DNA of 64,000 nt from Bolinopsis microptera (Eukaryota; Ctenophora; Tentaculata; Lobata; Bolinopsidae): assembly GCF_026151205.1 (NCBI RefSeq), contig NC_087075.1, positions 5,970,858 to 6,034,857 of the forward strand. The letters are read 5' to 3'. Every line of letters begins with the position of its first letter. The stretch's first letter is position 1. Shown here in pieces: positions 55,850 through 64,000 of the stretch. A program made the position numbers and the translations under genes. The notes beneath the pieces are model-generated. The model was not told the origin of the DNA, ran no database searches, and saw only the letters and a list, made by a program, of their open reading frames with translations.

Positions 55850-56071
55850 CTATAACAACGTCGGACAATGTCTTTTGCAACACGATTTACTGTAATATCT
55901 AGAGGCTGGAACAAGTTTGTCATGTTGGCGCGCGGGGACTAGCTCATGAACTATGTTGTTGAGTGCCATAATTTCGTTGACTTTTTCCGCCAAGTGACCC
56001 TTGAAAACATCATATACTAGTAGAGTTTTCAGTGCCTCCGGCAGACCAAGGAGAACCTTTTTGTCGTTAAC
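55850..56071 (-). pseudogene. pogo/Tigger-like DDE transposase relic
   Basis: The minus strand, between stops, reads VNDKKVLLGLPEALKTLLVY, then DVFKGHLAEKVNEIMALNNI and VHELVPARQHDKLVPAS. The order of a LL-x-x-D-x-F-x-G catalytic Asp block, an E-K/V block, NNI and a VPA block matches DDE nucleases of the pogo/Tigger/CENP-B group. Only this core fragment is present, with stops on either side. Confidence 0.5.
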
Positions 56072-56425
56072 TTACGGCACAATAAAGTTCTCATAGTTGT
56101 CATATTCTGGACAAAAAGTTCGAAGTGGAAAAATGTTTGAAAAAAATTCAACGGACTTTAACTTGGATGGACCTTAAGATGAACGTTAGAGCCTCCAGCG
56201 TTCAATTAATGTCCGTCCAAATAAGGTCCAATAAGGTATTATGCGTAGCAGTTTAAACAAATCGGGTTTAACAGATTGCAGATAGTGATACTGATACGGT
56301 AATCGAAAATTGCCGGAAATAAGTTGGTCTGAAATATTCATAGTTGGTCAGTACGCACTGTACGAACTTTTAAAAGGTGCCGAACTGTACGAATTTTAAA
56401 AAGCTGTCGAGGAATTTTTACCGAA

Positions 56426-56573
56426 TTTTAAACCACTTACCACCGACCGATTTGAAAAACCTTAATCATTTGGCTTCGTCAGAGTTTTGTCGGCACTCTT
56501 TGGGCACTATACAGACAGACATACACTAGACAGACACACACACACACACATCTATTGAGATTATTAGTATATA
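56426..56573 (-). mobile_element. Helitron family A, 5'-end relic
   Basis: Matches family A (ttttaaaccacttaccaccg, gttttgtcggcactat); its 5' end on the minus strand reads ATACTAATAATCTCAATAG. Includes a CA/CAGA microsatellite. No 3' end found. Confidence 0.6.
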
Positions 56574-56652
56574 TTGGTTATAATATACTAGATTCGTTCG
56601 TTAATAATACTCACCGATTATAGCGAGGAAGAAGTCAATAGCAGCGATTATA

Positions 56653-56965
56653 TCTTACTATATATAAAGCGAGACGATATATATGGATGGATCCGTGCCA
56701 TTTTACTGACACCACGGCATCAACTTTAACGCCACTTTCCGCAAAAACCGTAAAAGATATACAACTGAAACTTTTTTGACTGGGTCAAATGCCTTTATGG
56801 CCTTCAAATCAGCATAAAAAAATAAAATATTGGCCAAGGAATAAGAATTTTAGTACCCAAAATTTGGACCCCCAAGTGGTGTCAAAAACGCGAATTAAAT
56901 AGATATTAATTATTTTAGTCTCTTGAGTCTTGACACCACTTTAGGGTTAGACGGGTTCCTGCTAG
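56653..56965 (+). mobile_element. Helitron family B, uninterrupted 313-bp copy
   Basis: Starts TCTTACTATATATAAAGCGA after A and ends TTCCTGCTAG before T, the A^T insertion signature of Helitrons. It carries the site AAGCGAGACGATAT intact, which serves as the empty-site reference for the foldback insertion at 59131. No coding capacity. Confidence 0.8.
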
Positions 56966-57390
56966 TTTATATAGAGCACATAGTTTTCCCAGCCCAAAAC
57001 ATTTCCAAGTTCAGTGATGTTCAGTCTAGGGATGTAGTGAACAGTGTTACTTGTCACGGAGGGAGGCATTCTTGCCTTGGTAAATTTCATTATAGGAGCG
57101 ACCCCTGATGTACAGTGGTACAAAAGTCAGTCACAAACCGATGCCGACTATTTGGAGTATAAAATAAAATAAAATCTCGGTTATGTAATTCTCGTTATAT
57201 AGCACCACGCAGGAGAAAATATCGCGTCTAGACCATCGTAAGTTTGACGCAGTTAAACTAATGGCAAGAATATACCCTCTCACAGGTTGAGATGTATCGG
57301 GAGTGGGAATACTATATGTAATTATAATCTGCTTTACAAAGTTGTCGATCTCTTTTAAATTGCACGTTCATCTATAAAAGTTCAGCACTG

Positions 57391-57540
57391 AACTTTCTAC
57401 TTTTCGATGTGCTGTGCACCTATGGAATGGTTGTTTAAGAAACAGCTTATCAATTCAATTAAATAACTTTAAAATCTGGTTTATAAAATGCAATCGTTTA
57501 ATGAGTGCTGTAGCATCAATCCTGATCTCTATGATATATT
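57391..57540 (+). pseudogene. LINE C-terminal relic
   Basis: The frame reads FSTELSTFRCAVHLWNGCLR, then NNFKIWFIKCN, ending at TAG 57538. The R-x-x-x-LWN and FK-x-x-(L/F) blocks are those of CR1/jockey-like LINE C-termini. Everything else is lost. Confidence 0.45.
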
Positions 57541-58044
57541 AGTAGTGATATCGCAAAGAAATCCAATTTAAATCAATGATATTGCGTCAAGTGAAAATTA
57601 TTTTTAGTGGTCGCTTTCTTTGAACAAAATTCTTAATGATTTTAAACCATGAAATAAATCTTGACTCATATCTGATTTCGTGATAATAGTACTGGTAGAT
57701 AAAGAGTATTTTAACCTCGCTAAAAGCACCGGTCGTTTGAAAAGGTACTTATCTATCAAAGGCCTGACATCTGAGTTAATTTAAGACTTAAGTTCTTTCA
57801 ATTAAAGTTCGAAAATTTATGAAGCGAATTTTCCCGAACTAATCCCGAACTGAAAAAAGGTGCCGAACTGTACGAATTTTTTACGACTTTTGTACGAACT
57901 GACCAACTATGGAAATATTAAGTGTTATGATATTGTAGCCGATCCAAAATTTATGCTTAAAACTGAAGCTTAGTAATTGGTCCAGGGTTTTTTGGTCAGG
58001 GTTCAATATTTCATTGTGGGGCTATATATGATCATGAACACGGA

Positions 58045-58110
58045 TATCGGTTCTTTTGCGATAGTGAGATAGTGTAAACGCGATAGCTAGCGCGATCCAG
58101 CGCTAACTGG
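58045..58110 (+). mobile_element. Foldback-family end fragment
   Basis: Contains ggttcttttgcgatagtg, as at 59131, then gcgatagctagcgcgatcca and gcgctaactgg. A solo end of the same family. Confidence 0.6.
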
Positions 58111-58234
58111 AAACCTCCATCTTGACACTAAATTGTCTGAATTCACTGGAAGTATCATAGGACTATACTGAAACTAAAGCGATTTTAGCTTATAAATTGC
58201 AGTTGCAGACAGAGCCCAGGGGTCAACCAACAAA

Positions 58235-58390
58235 CACGTGAAGTATAATGACAACGACTACCAACGATTATATTTTAAACGGTTTTATAGCAGTTTGTTA
58301 GTATTTACTGTTTATTTACTGAATACTGCCATGAACACCGTTTAAAATATGCGATCATAGTTTGGCGCGGTTGCCATTATACTTCACGTG
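58235..58390. repeat. Imperfect hairpin, arms about 60 bp
   Basis: CACGTGAAGTATAATG on the left pairs with CATTATACTTCACGTG on the right; inner parts (attttaaacggt/accgtttaaaat) also pair. The loop is about 40 bp. Confidence 0.8.
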
Positions 58391-59106
58391 TATTTTGTTA
58401 TAAACCGTCTGTAACAAACTCTTGAAACTACTCAGAGTAAACCTCTTAAACCAACAATACTAATTACTGATTAAATCACCGCACGTGAGTAAAACCTGTC
58501 GTTTCGACAATTTTACGACGATCTCACAAAATAATGATAGAATACCGTTCAAATTCCAACGCATAGTTTCTCTTGAAATTGCTGCAAGGTATAGGTACCT
58601 AATCTGAAGTCAACAACTAAATTGGTTCGGATCAAATTATCAAAAATGGTGGAAGCGAAATAATTTATGATATCGACCAATAGCCCCCGGCAGTATCTAA
58701 GAAAACTTAACATTACACCGTGACACCCCAAACTCCACCCAAACTCCTCATGAAAATCAACCTGATCCGATGAATTCAACTCCGAAATATGGGATGAAGC
58801 TTAATCAAATTAAGATTATCTAAACGTTAATATATAATAATAACGAATATAAATATATCGCAAACGCGATGGCATTATAATTATAATAACATAATATAAT
58901 AATAGTATATAATAAATAACATCAAAACATAAAGCTTGATTGACGTTTCTTAACTTCCTCAAATCAGGCGTGTCAATCATTCGAAAATAAAACGAGGATA
59001 GCAGACGTAAACGGTACCGAGGACACCATGGCTAACCTGACCATGACTGCTAGAGGCTGTAAGTAAACTGAAAGTGTTTGCAGCTGAATTTTTGGATATT
59101 ACCATA
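58391..59106. other. Intronic or intergenic spacer
   Basis: No repeat array. An ATG in strong context (ccATGG at 59029) with ten codons and an excellent donor (GGCT/GTAAGT) near 59060 could be an exon, but the peptide is too short to classify. Confidence 0.35.
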
Positions 59107-59130
59107 TCTTACTATATATAAAGCGAGACG

Positions 59131-60751
59131 GGTTCTTTTGCGATAGTCAAAACGCGACAACTAGCGCTGGATGGCGACAACTAGCGCTATCCAGCGCTAG
59201 TTGTCGCCATCCAGCGCTAGTTGTCGCTATCCAGCGCTGGATAACGCTGGCCAGCGCAAAATATATATGTTCGATAATTGTCGCTATCCAGCGCTAGTTG
59301 TCGCCATCCAGCGCTAGTTGTCGCCATCCAGCGCTAGTTGTCGCTATCCAGCGCTAGTTGTCGCTGGCTATGCGACACTGTCGCACGCGATAGTTTGCGA
59401 TGGCCAGCGCAACTGGCCATCGCAGAAAACAGTTCGATAACTAGCGCTGGATGGCGACAACTAGCGCTGGATAGCGACAACTAGCGCTGGCCATCGATAT
59501 CCAGCGCAAAATTTTTGCGCTATTACTCGTCAGCTAGCGCTGGCCAGCGCTAGCCAGCGCTAGTTGTCGCTATCCAGCGCTAGCCAGCGCTGGCCAGCGC
59601 TAGTTGTCGCTATCCAGCGCTAGCCAGCGCTAGTTGTCGCTATCCAGCGCTAGCCAGCGCAAGCCAGCGTTAGCCAGCGCAATGTATCAAAATCATATTG
59701 ATATACTTGCGATATTACTCGGATGATGATTAATCACTTTACAGTTGACTGTCACGTGCCTTTTTTAATCCATTCTCTGACTCTAGCTGGTTCTGAACGA
59801 CTTTTCGAAACCCCAACCCTCTAAGTCTAATCTGATCCCATTCCCAACCCTAACCCTAACCCAATCATTAACAAAAACATATGCTGAAACCCTAACAATA
59901 ACGAGAAATTAGACTAACTTCCTTATACGGTCATATCACGTGATCGATACATGTACAGTTTTTCGCCAATATCTCGTCAGGAGAGCATTTTAACCCTATG
60001 TCATGGGCCCAAGGGGGTTGATTCGGAATTAGCGTCCGAAAATACATCGATTGAAGTTGGACACAACCACCGGGGGCCCTTTTAGAACAATCTCGAACTC
60101 GAAGATCCACTGTAGAGTGATTTAGCACGCTCGATATTATATTAGTGTTACTCGTCAGCCAGCGCTGGCCAGCGCAATATAGTTGCGATATTACTCGTCA
60201 GCTAGCGCTGGCCAGCGCTGGCTAGCGCTGGCTAGCGCTGGCTAGCGCTGGTTAGCGCTGGCTAGCGCTGGTTAGCGCTGGCTAGCGCTGGCTAGCGCTG
60301 GCCAGCGCTAGCTGACGAGTAATAGCGCAAAAATTTTGCGCTGGATATCGATGGCCAGCGCTGGCCAGCGCTGGCTATCGCTTAGCGCTGGCCAGCGCTA
60401 GTTGTCGCTATCCAGCGCTAGTTGTCGCCATCCAGCGCTAGTTATCGAACTGTTTTCTGCGATGGCCAGTTGCGCTGGCCATCGCAAACTATCGCGTGCG
60501 ACAGTGTCGCATAGCCAGCGACAACTAGCGCTGGATAGCGACAACTAGCGCTGGATGGCGACAACTAGCGCTGGATGGCGACAACTAGCGCTGGATAGCG
60601 ACAATTATCGAACATATATATTTTGCGCTGGCCAGCGTTATCCAGCGCTGGATAGCGACAACTAGCGCTGGATGGCGACAACTAGCGCTGGATAGCGCTA
60701 GTTGTCGCCATCCAGCGCTAGTTGTCGCGTTTTGACTATCGCAAAAGAACC
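59131..60751. mobile_element. Foldback transposon, 1,621 bp, with 8-bp target duplication
   Basis: Starts GGTTCTTTTGCGATAGTC and ends with its exact complement. The outer arms (about 59131-59490 and 60390-60751) match base for base in my reading over more than 300 bp; the inner arms differ by indels. Arms are built of repeated gcgacaactagcgctgga-type units rich in the AGCGCT palindrome, and are more GC-rich than the surroundings. GCGAGACG flanks both ends (59123-59130, 60752-60759) and is single in the empty site at 56653-56965. No ORF of transposase type. Foldback elements of flies are related to P or hAT transposases; the 8-bp duplication allows either. Confidence 0.85.
59721..60134 (-). 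mobile_element. MITE copy in the foldback loop
   Basis: Reverse-complement match to 8071-8440 almost end to end, including the TTAGGG-type motifs and a gatatgaccgtataaggaag block. It lacks the outermost bases of the 8-kb copy. Confidence 0.75.
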
Positions 60752-61269
60752 GCGAGACGATATATATCCGTACCATTTTACTGACACCACGGCATCAACT
60801 TTATAACGCGACTTTCCGCAAAAACTGTAAAAGATATACAACTGAAACTTTTTTGACTGGGTCAAATGCTTTAATGGCCTTCAAATCAGTATGAAAAAAT
60901 AAAAAATAGGCCAAGAATTAACAATTTTAGTGCCCAAAATTTGGACCCCCAAGTGGTGTCAAAAACGCGAATTGAATAGGTAATAATTCATTTAGTCTCT
61001 TGAGACTTGACACCGGTCATACATCAGTATTCCGGCGGCAGTAAGGGTTAAACGGGTTTCTGCTAGTATTGGAAACGCGTCTAAGTGCTAAACGACTATG
61101 AAATATTTTACCTCTTTTTTTTTTCTTAGCAGAGTCTACCAATGGCCAACATATTTCACAAGTCTGTCAGGTACCGAGAAACATGAATGCAGGAGACCCT
61201 GCTAGTAGAACTAGTTTGGGACTTAGGTACACCGACCAAGGCCACTTTGCTTAAATACTTTATTATAGG

Positions 61270-61372
61270 TTACACTGCACCAAACTAGCAAAAAAACGCA
61301 ACAACCTAGCAAATAAACGCAACAAACCATCAAATAAACGCAACAAACCATCAAATAAACGCAACAAACTAG
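61270..61372 (+). repeat. 21-bp tandem repeat, about 4 copies
   Basis: Unit caaataaacgcaacaaaccat with variants at both ends. Confidence 0.9.
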
Positions 61373-61377
61373 ACAGT

Positions 61378-61800
61378 CTGTGACTGATAGAATTACACGG
61401 GTTATCACAGTGCAGAGTAGACAATAATTTACTGAGCAGTAAATATGCTCGATAAATCTAAATTCAAGAGTAATTTTACGGAATGACCTCGTTTGATTAT
61501 CGGTAAACTGCGTTTTCAGTTGTAAATGGCTACTGGAAAGCAGGTCTTAATTAACCATATCCTGATTATGCGTATTCTTGCTATGCGAAGATGTATAATT
61601 CAATTTAACTTAACATTGCATCCACGAATCATTTCCTTGTGTTTGAACTGAAAAGTTTGCGACTGGAAGAATTACACAAGTTATCACATACCACATACCT
61701 ACAGCGCAGAGAAGACAATAATTCACTGAGCAGTAAATATGCTCGATAATTCACAACTCACAAGTAATAATATTTCAGGTGAGGTGAAGGAGTGCGATTA
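61378..61800 (+). repeat. Imperfect local duplication upstream of the terminal Ly6 exon
   Basis: 61378-61460 recurs at 61650-61760 (gaattacac.ggttatcaca; gagcagtaaatatgctcgat). Confidence 0.7.
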
Positions 61801-61883
61801 AGATTATTTCTTTGTGTTTGAACTGAGTGATATTACTAATATTACTAATATTACTAATATTACTAATATTACTAATATTTCAG

Positions 61884-61987
61884 GTGAGGTGAAGGAGTGC
61901 GATTCCGATCTCTGCAACTACAGTTCGGTAGCCCTTCATCTCATATCCTGGTCCCTAGTGGCGGCAGTTCTTTCCTCGTTACTCTGA
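61884..61987 (+). CDS. Ly6/uPAR-like gene, terminal exon (DLCN and GPI tail)
   Basis: The acceptor tttcag ends at 61883; in phase 1 the exon reads EVKECDSDLCNYSSVALHLI, then a hydrophobic SWSLVAAVLSSLL and TGA at 61985. C-x3-L-C-N is the diagnostic last motif of Ly6/uPAR domains, and the following short spacer plus hydrophobic tail fits a GPI-anchor signal, so the mature protein would sit on the outer cell surface. With exon 3 ending at 55185 the junction restores Ser. An alternative acceptor (gtgag, ending 61888) fits the phase-0 donor of exon 3. The intron of about 6.7 kb is filled with transposons; one or more small exons inside it cannot be excluded. Confidence 0.6.
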
Positions 61988-62021
61988 GGGCAAACTAGCT
62001 GTGAGAAGATCAGCAATTTTA

Positions 62022-62310
62022 CAGTGGTACCTCGCTATAACGCGCATTTAGGGAGGGAATAATCTAGATTTAAAACCGCGTTATAGCGGGGCATTGTGGA
62101 TATTCACATATTACGTAATCAATTTTTGGACAATTTTAACCCCCACTCCCCCCTCCGTAATCAGTTTTACACACGGCTATTGTGTCAAAATTACACTAGC
62201 GTAATCATTTGGAAACCACCCCTCCCCCTCGGCTGATTACGTAATATGTGAACGACCCCTTATACTTATAGCGAGGTTTGCGTTATAGCGGGGTTTAATC
62301 TTGGAGAATG
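62022..62310 (+). mobile_element. Tigger/pogo-like terminal repeats with a nested MITE
   Basis: CAGTGGTACCTCGCTATAAC opens a segment of repeated ataacgcg/gcgttatagcgggg words typical of pogo/Tigger ends. Nested in it is a second MITE with termini ttcacatattacgtaatca and tgattacgtaatatgtgaa (62102-62252). Confidence 0.5.
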
Positions 62311-62719
62311 GAGGCATTGTGGTTATGACTGTGCAGATAATTTAAAAATACGGGTACTGAAATTACAGTGAGGAAACTGAGGATGAGCAAAGTGAGTTTT
62401 CCTCTCGATTGAAGCTCTGAAACAACTCTTATATAGACGAGTCAAGCAATTCAGAGACAATGACTGTTATTTGGAAATTCAGTCTGCGGACTAGAAGTTG
62501 GAAGTGGGAGTTAAAATAATTTACAGACTTGAATATGGGTATTACTTGAATGACTTAATTTGAGATTTTGTTAAGGTTATTGTAGCGAATTGCTTAAGTT
62601 ACTAAAAATGATTTTTAATATAATATGTTTGTTTTGTTGAGCGTTAACTGAAAGGCTACGAATTACAATACAGCAATTGCAGACTAAGTGGGTGGAGTCT
62701 GCTGCAGCTTCTGTCAGAC

Positions 62720-63092
62720 TATGCTGAAAAGCCTAACCTGGCAGATTTATCTTCGAGAATATTCCTTTTCTACGTACAAAATTTTCCGAATCTCAATCAT
62801 AATTGATTTGGTTTTATAAAATATCAAATAAAACGATGCTGTTTAATAAAGTAATAAAATGTGTCAATATGTGGCCATATGAGTAATTCTAAATCGTGGG
62901 TGGTTTTGTAACCATGCTAAAAAGCCTAACCTGGCAGATTTATCTTCCAGAATATTCCTTTTATACGTACAAAATTTCCCGAATCTCAATCATAATTCAT
63001 TTGGTTTGATAAAAGAATAAATAAAACGATGCTGTTTAATAAAGTTATAAAAATGTGTTAATATGAATAATTCTAAATCGTGGGTGGTCTTA
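62720..63092 (+). repeat. Tandem duplication, about 190-bp unit
   Basis: Two copies starting gcctaacctggcagatttat (62731 and 62926) and ending taaatcgtgggtggt (about 62905 and 63090), with a few substitutions and small indels. Confidence 0.9.
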
Positions 63093-63396
63093 CTGCCGTA
63101 TCGAATAAGAAACAGTTGACACAAATATATTTTGGAAAGTAGCTTAATCAGCAATAAGATATTGTCAAAAACGTCAATAGAAAAGGCAGTTCTTATCCCT
63201 GATCACGAGTGTTTCATGCTAGAGATAAAAACAGCCGGACCTCAGCTCCTGAGTATCAAGTTTCAGTGTATGTCGTTTTAATTTTATAACAAAACTTGTT
63301 AACGTATATGTTTTGGCTGCCGATATTTTGTTGAAGTTTTTCTTGTAACACTAACATAGTGGTGCAGTATAAGGAGTGCCCTCTGAAAGAACATAA

Positions 63397-63497
63397 ATGT
63401 CCGGTAAGGACCGGAACTCTCCCAGTACCTCCGGGGCGCAGTTTGGGGTTTGTTCCATTTGCAAGGACAACACCGTATCTGATATCAATTCTACAAG
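63397..63497 (+). CDS. RING-finger protein gene, exon 1
   Basis: ATG at 63397 (context taaATGT) opens MSGKDRNSPSTSGAQFGVCS with the first RING pair C-S-I-C, followed by KDNTVSDINST, and a good donor (ACAAG/GTACCT) after 63497, phase 2. It joins the exon at 63634 across a 136-bp intron to complete the zinc-binding pattern. The N-terminal leader before the RING is only about 18 residues, as in TRAIP-type ligases. The frame has no hit to a transposon, so this is probably a host gene. Confidence 0.65.
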
Positions 63498-63633
63498 GTA
63501 CCTACGTACTTAAAATTACATTCCTTCCATTCTAGATGGAATAAGCATAATCTTGACAATGTTTACCAAGCGCAAAGCAACTACTTTTATGAGCCAGTTT
63601 AAGTTATACTTTTCTCCCTTTTTTGCTATGCAG

Positions 63634-63746
63634 GTGCGGACACATTTTTCACGGAGACTGTGTGAAAAGATGGTTAGAGAACTCGACTATATGCCCTGTG
63701 TGCAGAACAAATATAACAGGGGACGAACTCATCAAGATATACCCCG
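63634..63746 (+). CDS. RING-finger protein gene, exon 2 (continues beyond window)
   Basis: After the acceptor tgctatgcag the frame, entering in phase 2, reads RCGHIFHGDCVKRWLENSTI, then CPVCRTNITGDELIKIYP. With exon 1 the ligands are C-x2-C-x12-C-x-H-x2-H-x2-C-x10-C-x2-C, a complete C3H2C3 RING (RING-H2) with the Pro after the seventh ligand and the Trp that contacts E2 enzymes. It therefore should be an E3 ubiquitin ligase. A donor (CCCCG/GTAATC) lies after 63746; reading through instead gives 14 more codons to TAG at 63788. A TRAIP/NOPO-like protein is a reasonable guess because of the N-terminal RING and the basic block after it, but other RING families fit too. Confidence 0.65.
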
Positions 63747-63790
63747 GTAATCAACATCCCCTTTTTGACTACATCTATTACTATAACTAG

Positions 63791-64000
63791 CTCGCAATTA
63801 AGTCCGATCTACGCCAGATAACCCCTCCATACATACCTGTCCCGCATCAGGGTTCGCAGTTCCTCTTTAGAGTTTGTCCAAACTTCCGTCAGTAACATAC
63901 CACTTCTTGCAGCTAAATTTGTAGCAGTTGCTGAACTGTAAATTGTTCATTCAGTTCTTTGCAGAAGTTGTTATATACCCATCATAAGCCAATGATCCAT
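63791..64000. other. Probable intron or 3' flank of the RING gene
   Basis: No further exon can be recognised before the window ends. Confidence 0.4.

Larger units (their letters stand above)
56343..57907. mobile_element. TA-flanked TIR element hosting other insertions (1,565 bp)
   Basis: Ends GTTGGTCAGTACGCACTGTA and, on the right, the complement of GTTGGTCAGTTCGTACAAAA, each bordered by TA. A subterminal block (aaaggtgccgaactgtacga) occurs at both ends in direct orientation. The interior contains a Helitron A piece, a Helitron B copy and a LINE relic. It may be a Tc1/mariner or pogo type element. Confidence 0.6.
59107..61066 (+). mobile_element. Helitron family B split by a foldback element
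   Basis: The left 24 bp (59107-59130) and right part (60752-61066) together form a family B Helitron, with A before TCTTACT and CTGCTAG before T. The foldback element interrupts it after AAGCGAGACG. Confidence 0.8.

Overview
This is a window of eukaryotic, almost certainly invertebrate metazoan, nuclear DNA. It is AT-rich, contains introns with GT..AG borders, microsatellites, LINE, LTR, Penelope-like, Helitron and TIR elements, and no bacterial operons, RBS-led genes, rRNA or convincing tRNA. The species cannot be told from the sequence. A divergent Ly6/uPAR-like GPI-anchored protein gene, a RING-finger gene and RTE-type LINEs are compatible with a bilaterian or a cnidarian. The base texture is that of an accessory, transposon-dominated region.

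Layout. 1-2.15 kb: 3' half of an RTE-type LINE (open to the window edge) inserted in a Helitron relic. 5.05-5.13 kb: a tiny Helitron derivative. 5.27-6.71 kb: a 34-bp satellite with higher-order duplication. 8.06-8.45 kb: a MITE with telomere-like motifs. 9.56-9.96 kb: a Helitron 5' end plus a 258-bp CCCT repeat. 12.36-13.16 kb: a full-ended 800-bp Helitron carrying a mariner-like MITE. 15.2 kb: LINE relic. 17.12-18.0 and 40.8-41.54 kb: two copies of one TA-flanked MITE family. 18.6-19.7 kb: (GA)n tracts. 22.1-22.9 kb: minisatellites. 22.98-29.11 kb: an apparently intact Ty3/Gypsy retrotransposon with identical ~85-bp LTRs, the best coding unit of the window. 29.86-30.11, 52.48, 56.65-56.97 and 59.11-61.07 kb: members of a second Helitron family. 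34.8-35.3 kb: Penelope-like element 3' end. 37.67-37.83 kb: near-perfect hairpin. 42.07-43.13 kb: tandem repeats. 45.0-46.0 kb: LINE/MITE cassette duplicated in tandem. 48.3 kb: LINE relic. 55.85-57.9 kb: pogo-like fossil and a TIR element filled with other insertions.

Host genes appear only towards the right. A small two-helix membrane protein ORF near 50.4-50.7 kb follows a cluster of CACGTG boxes. A Ly6/uPAR-like gene can be read from four exons between 52.0 and 62.0 kb (signal peptide, two cysteine-bearing exons with matching phases, and a terminal exon with the DLCN motif and a hydrophobic GPI-type tail). A RING-finger E3 ligase gene starts at 63.4 kb and runs out of the window. The last Ly6 intron holds the most striking structure: a 1,621-bp foldback element with near-identical long inverted arms, flanked by an 8-bp target duplication, sitting inside a Helitron whose empty form is present 2.5 kb away.

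Most long frames over tandem repeats have no biological meaning. Exon calls are read by eye from splice sites and phase and have no transcript support.
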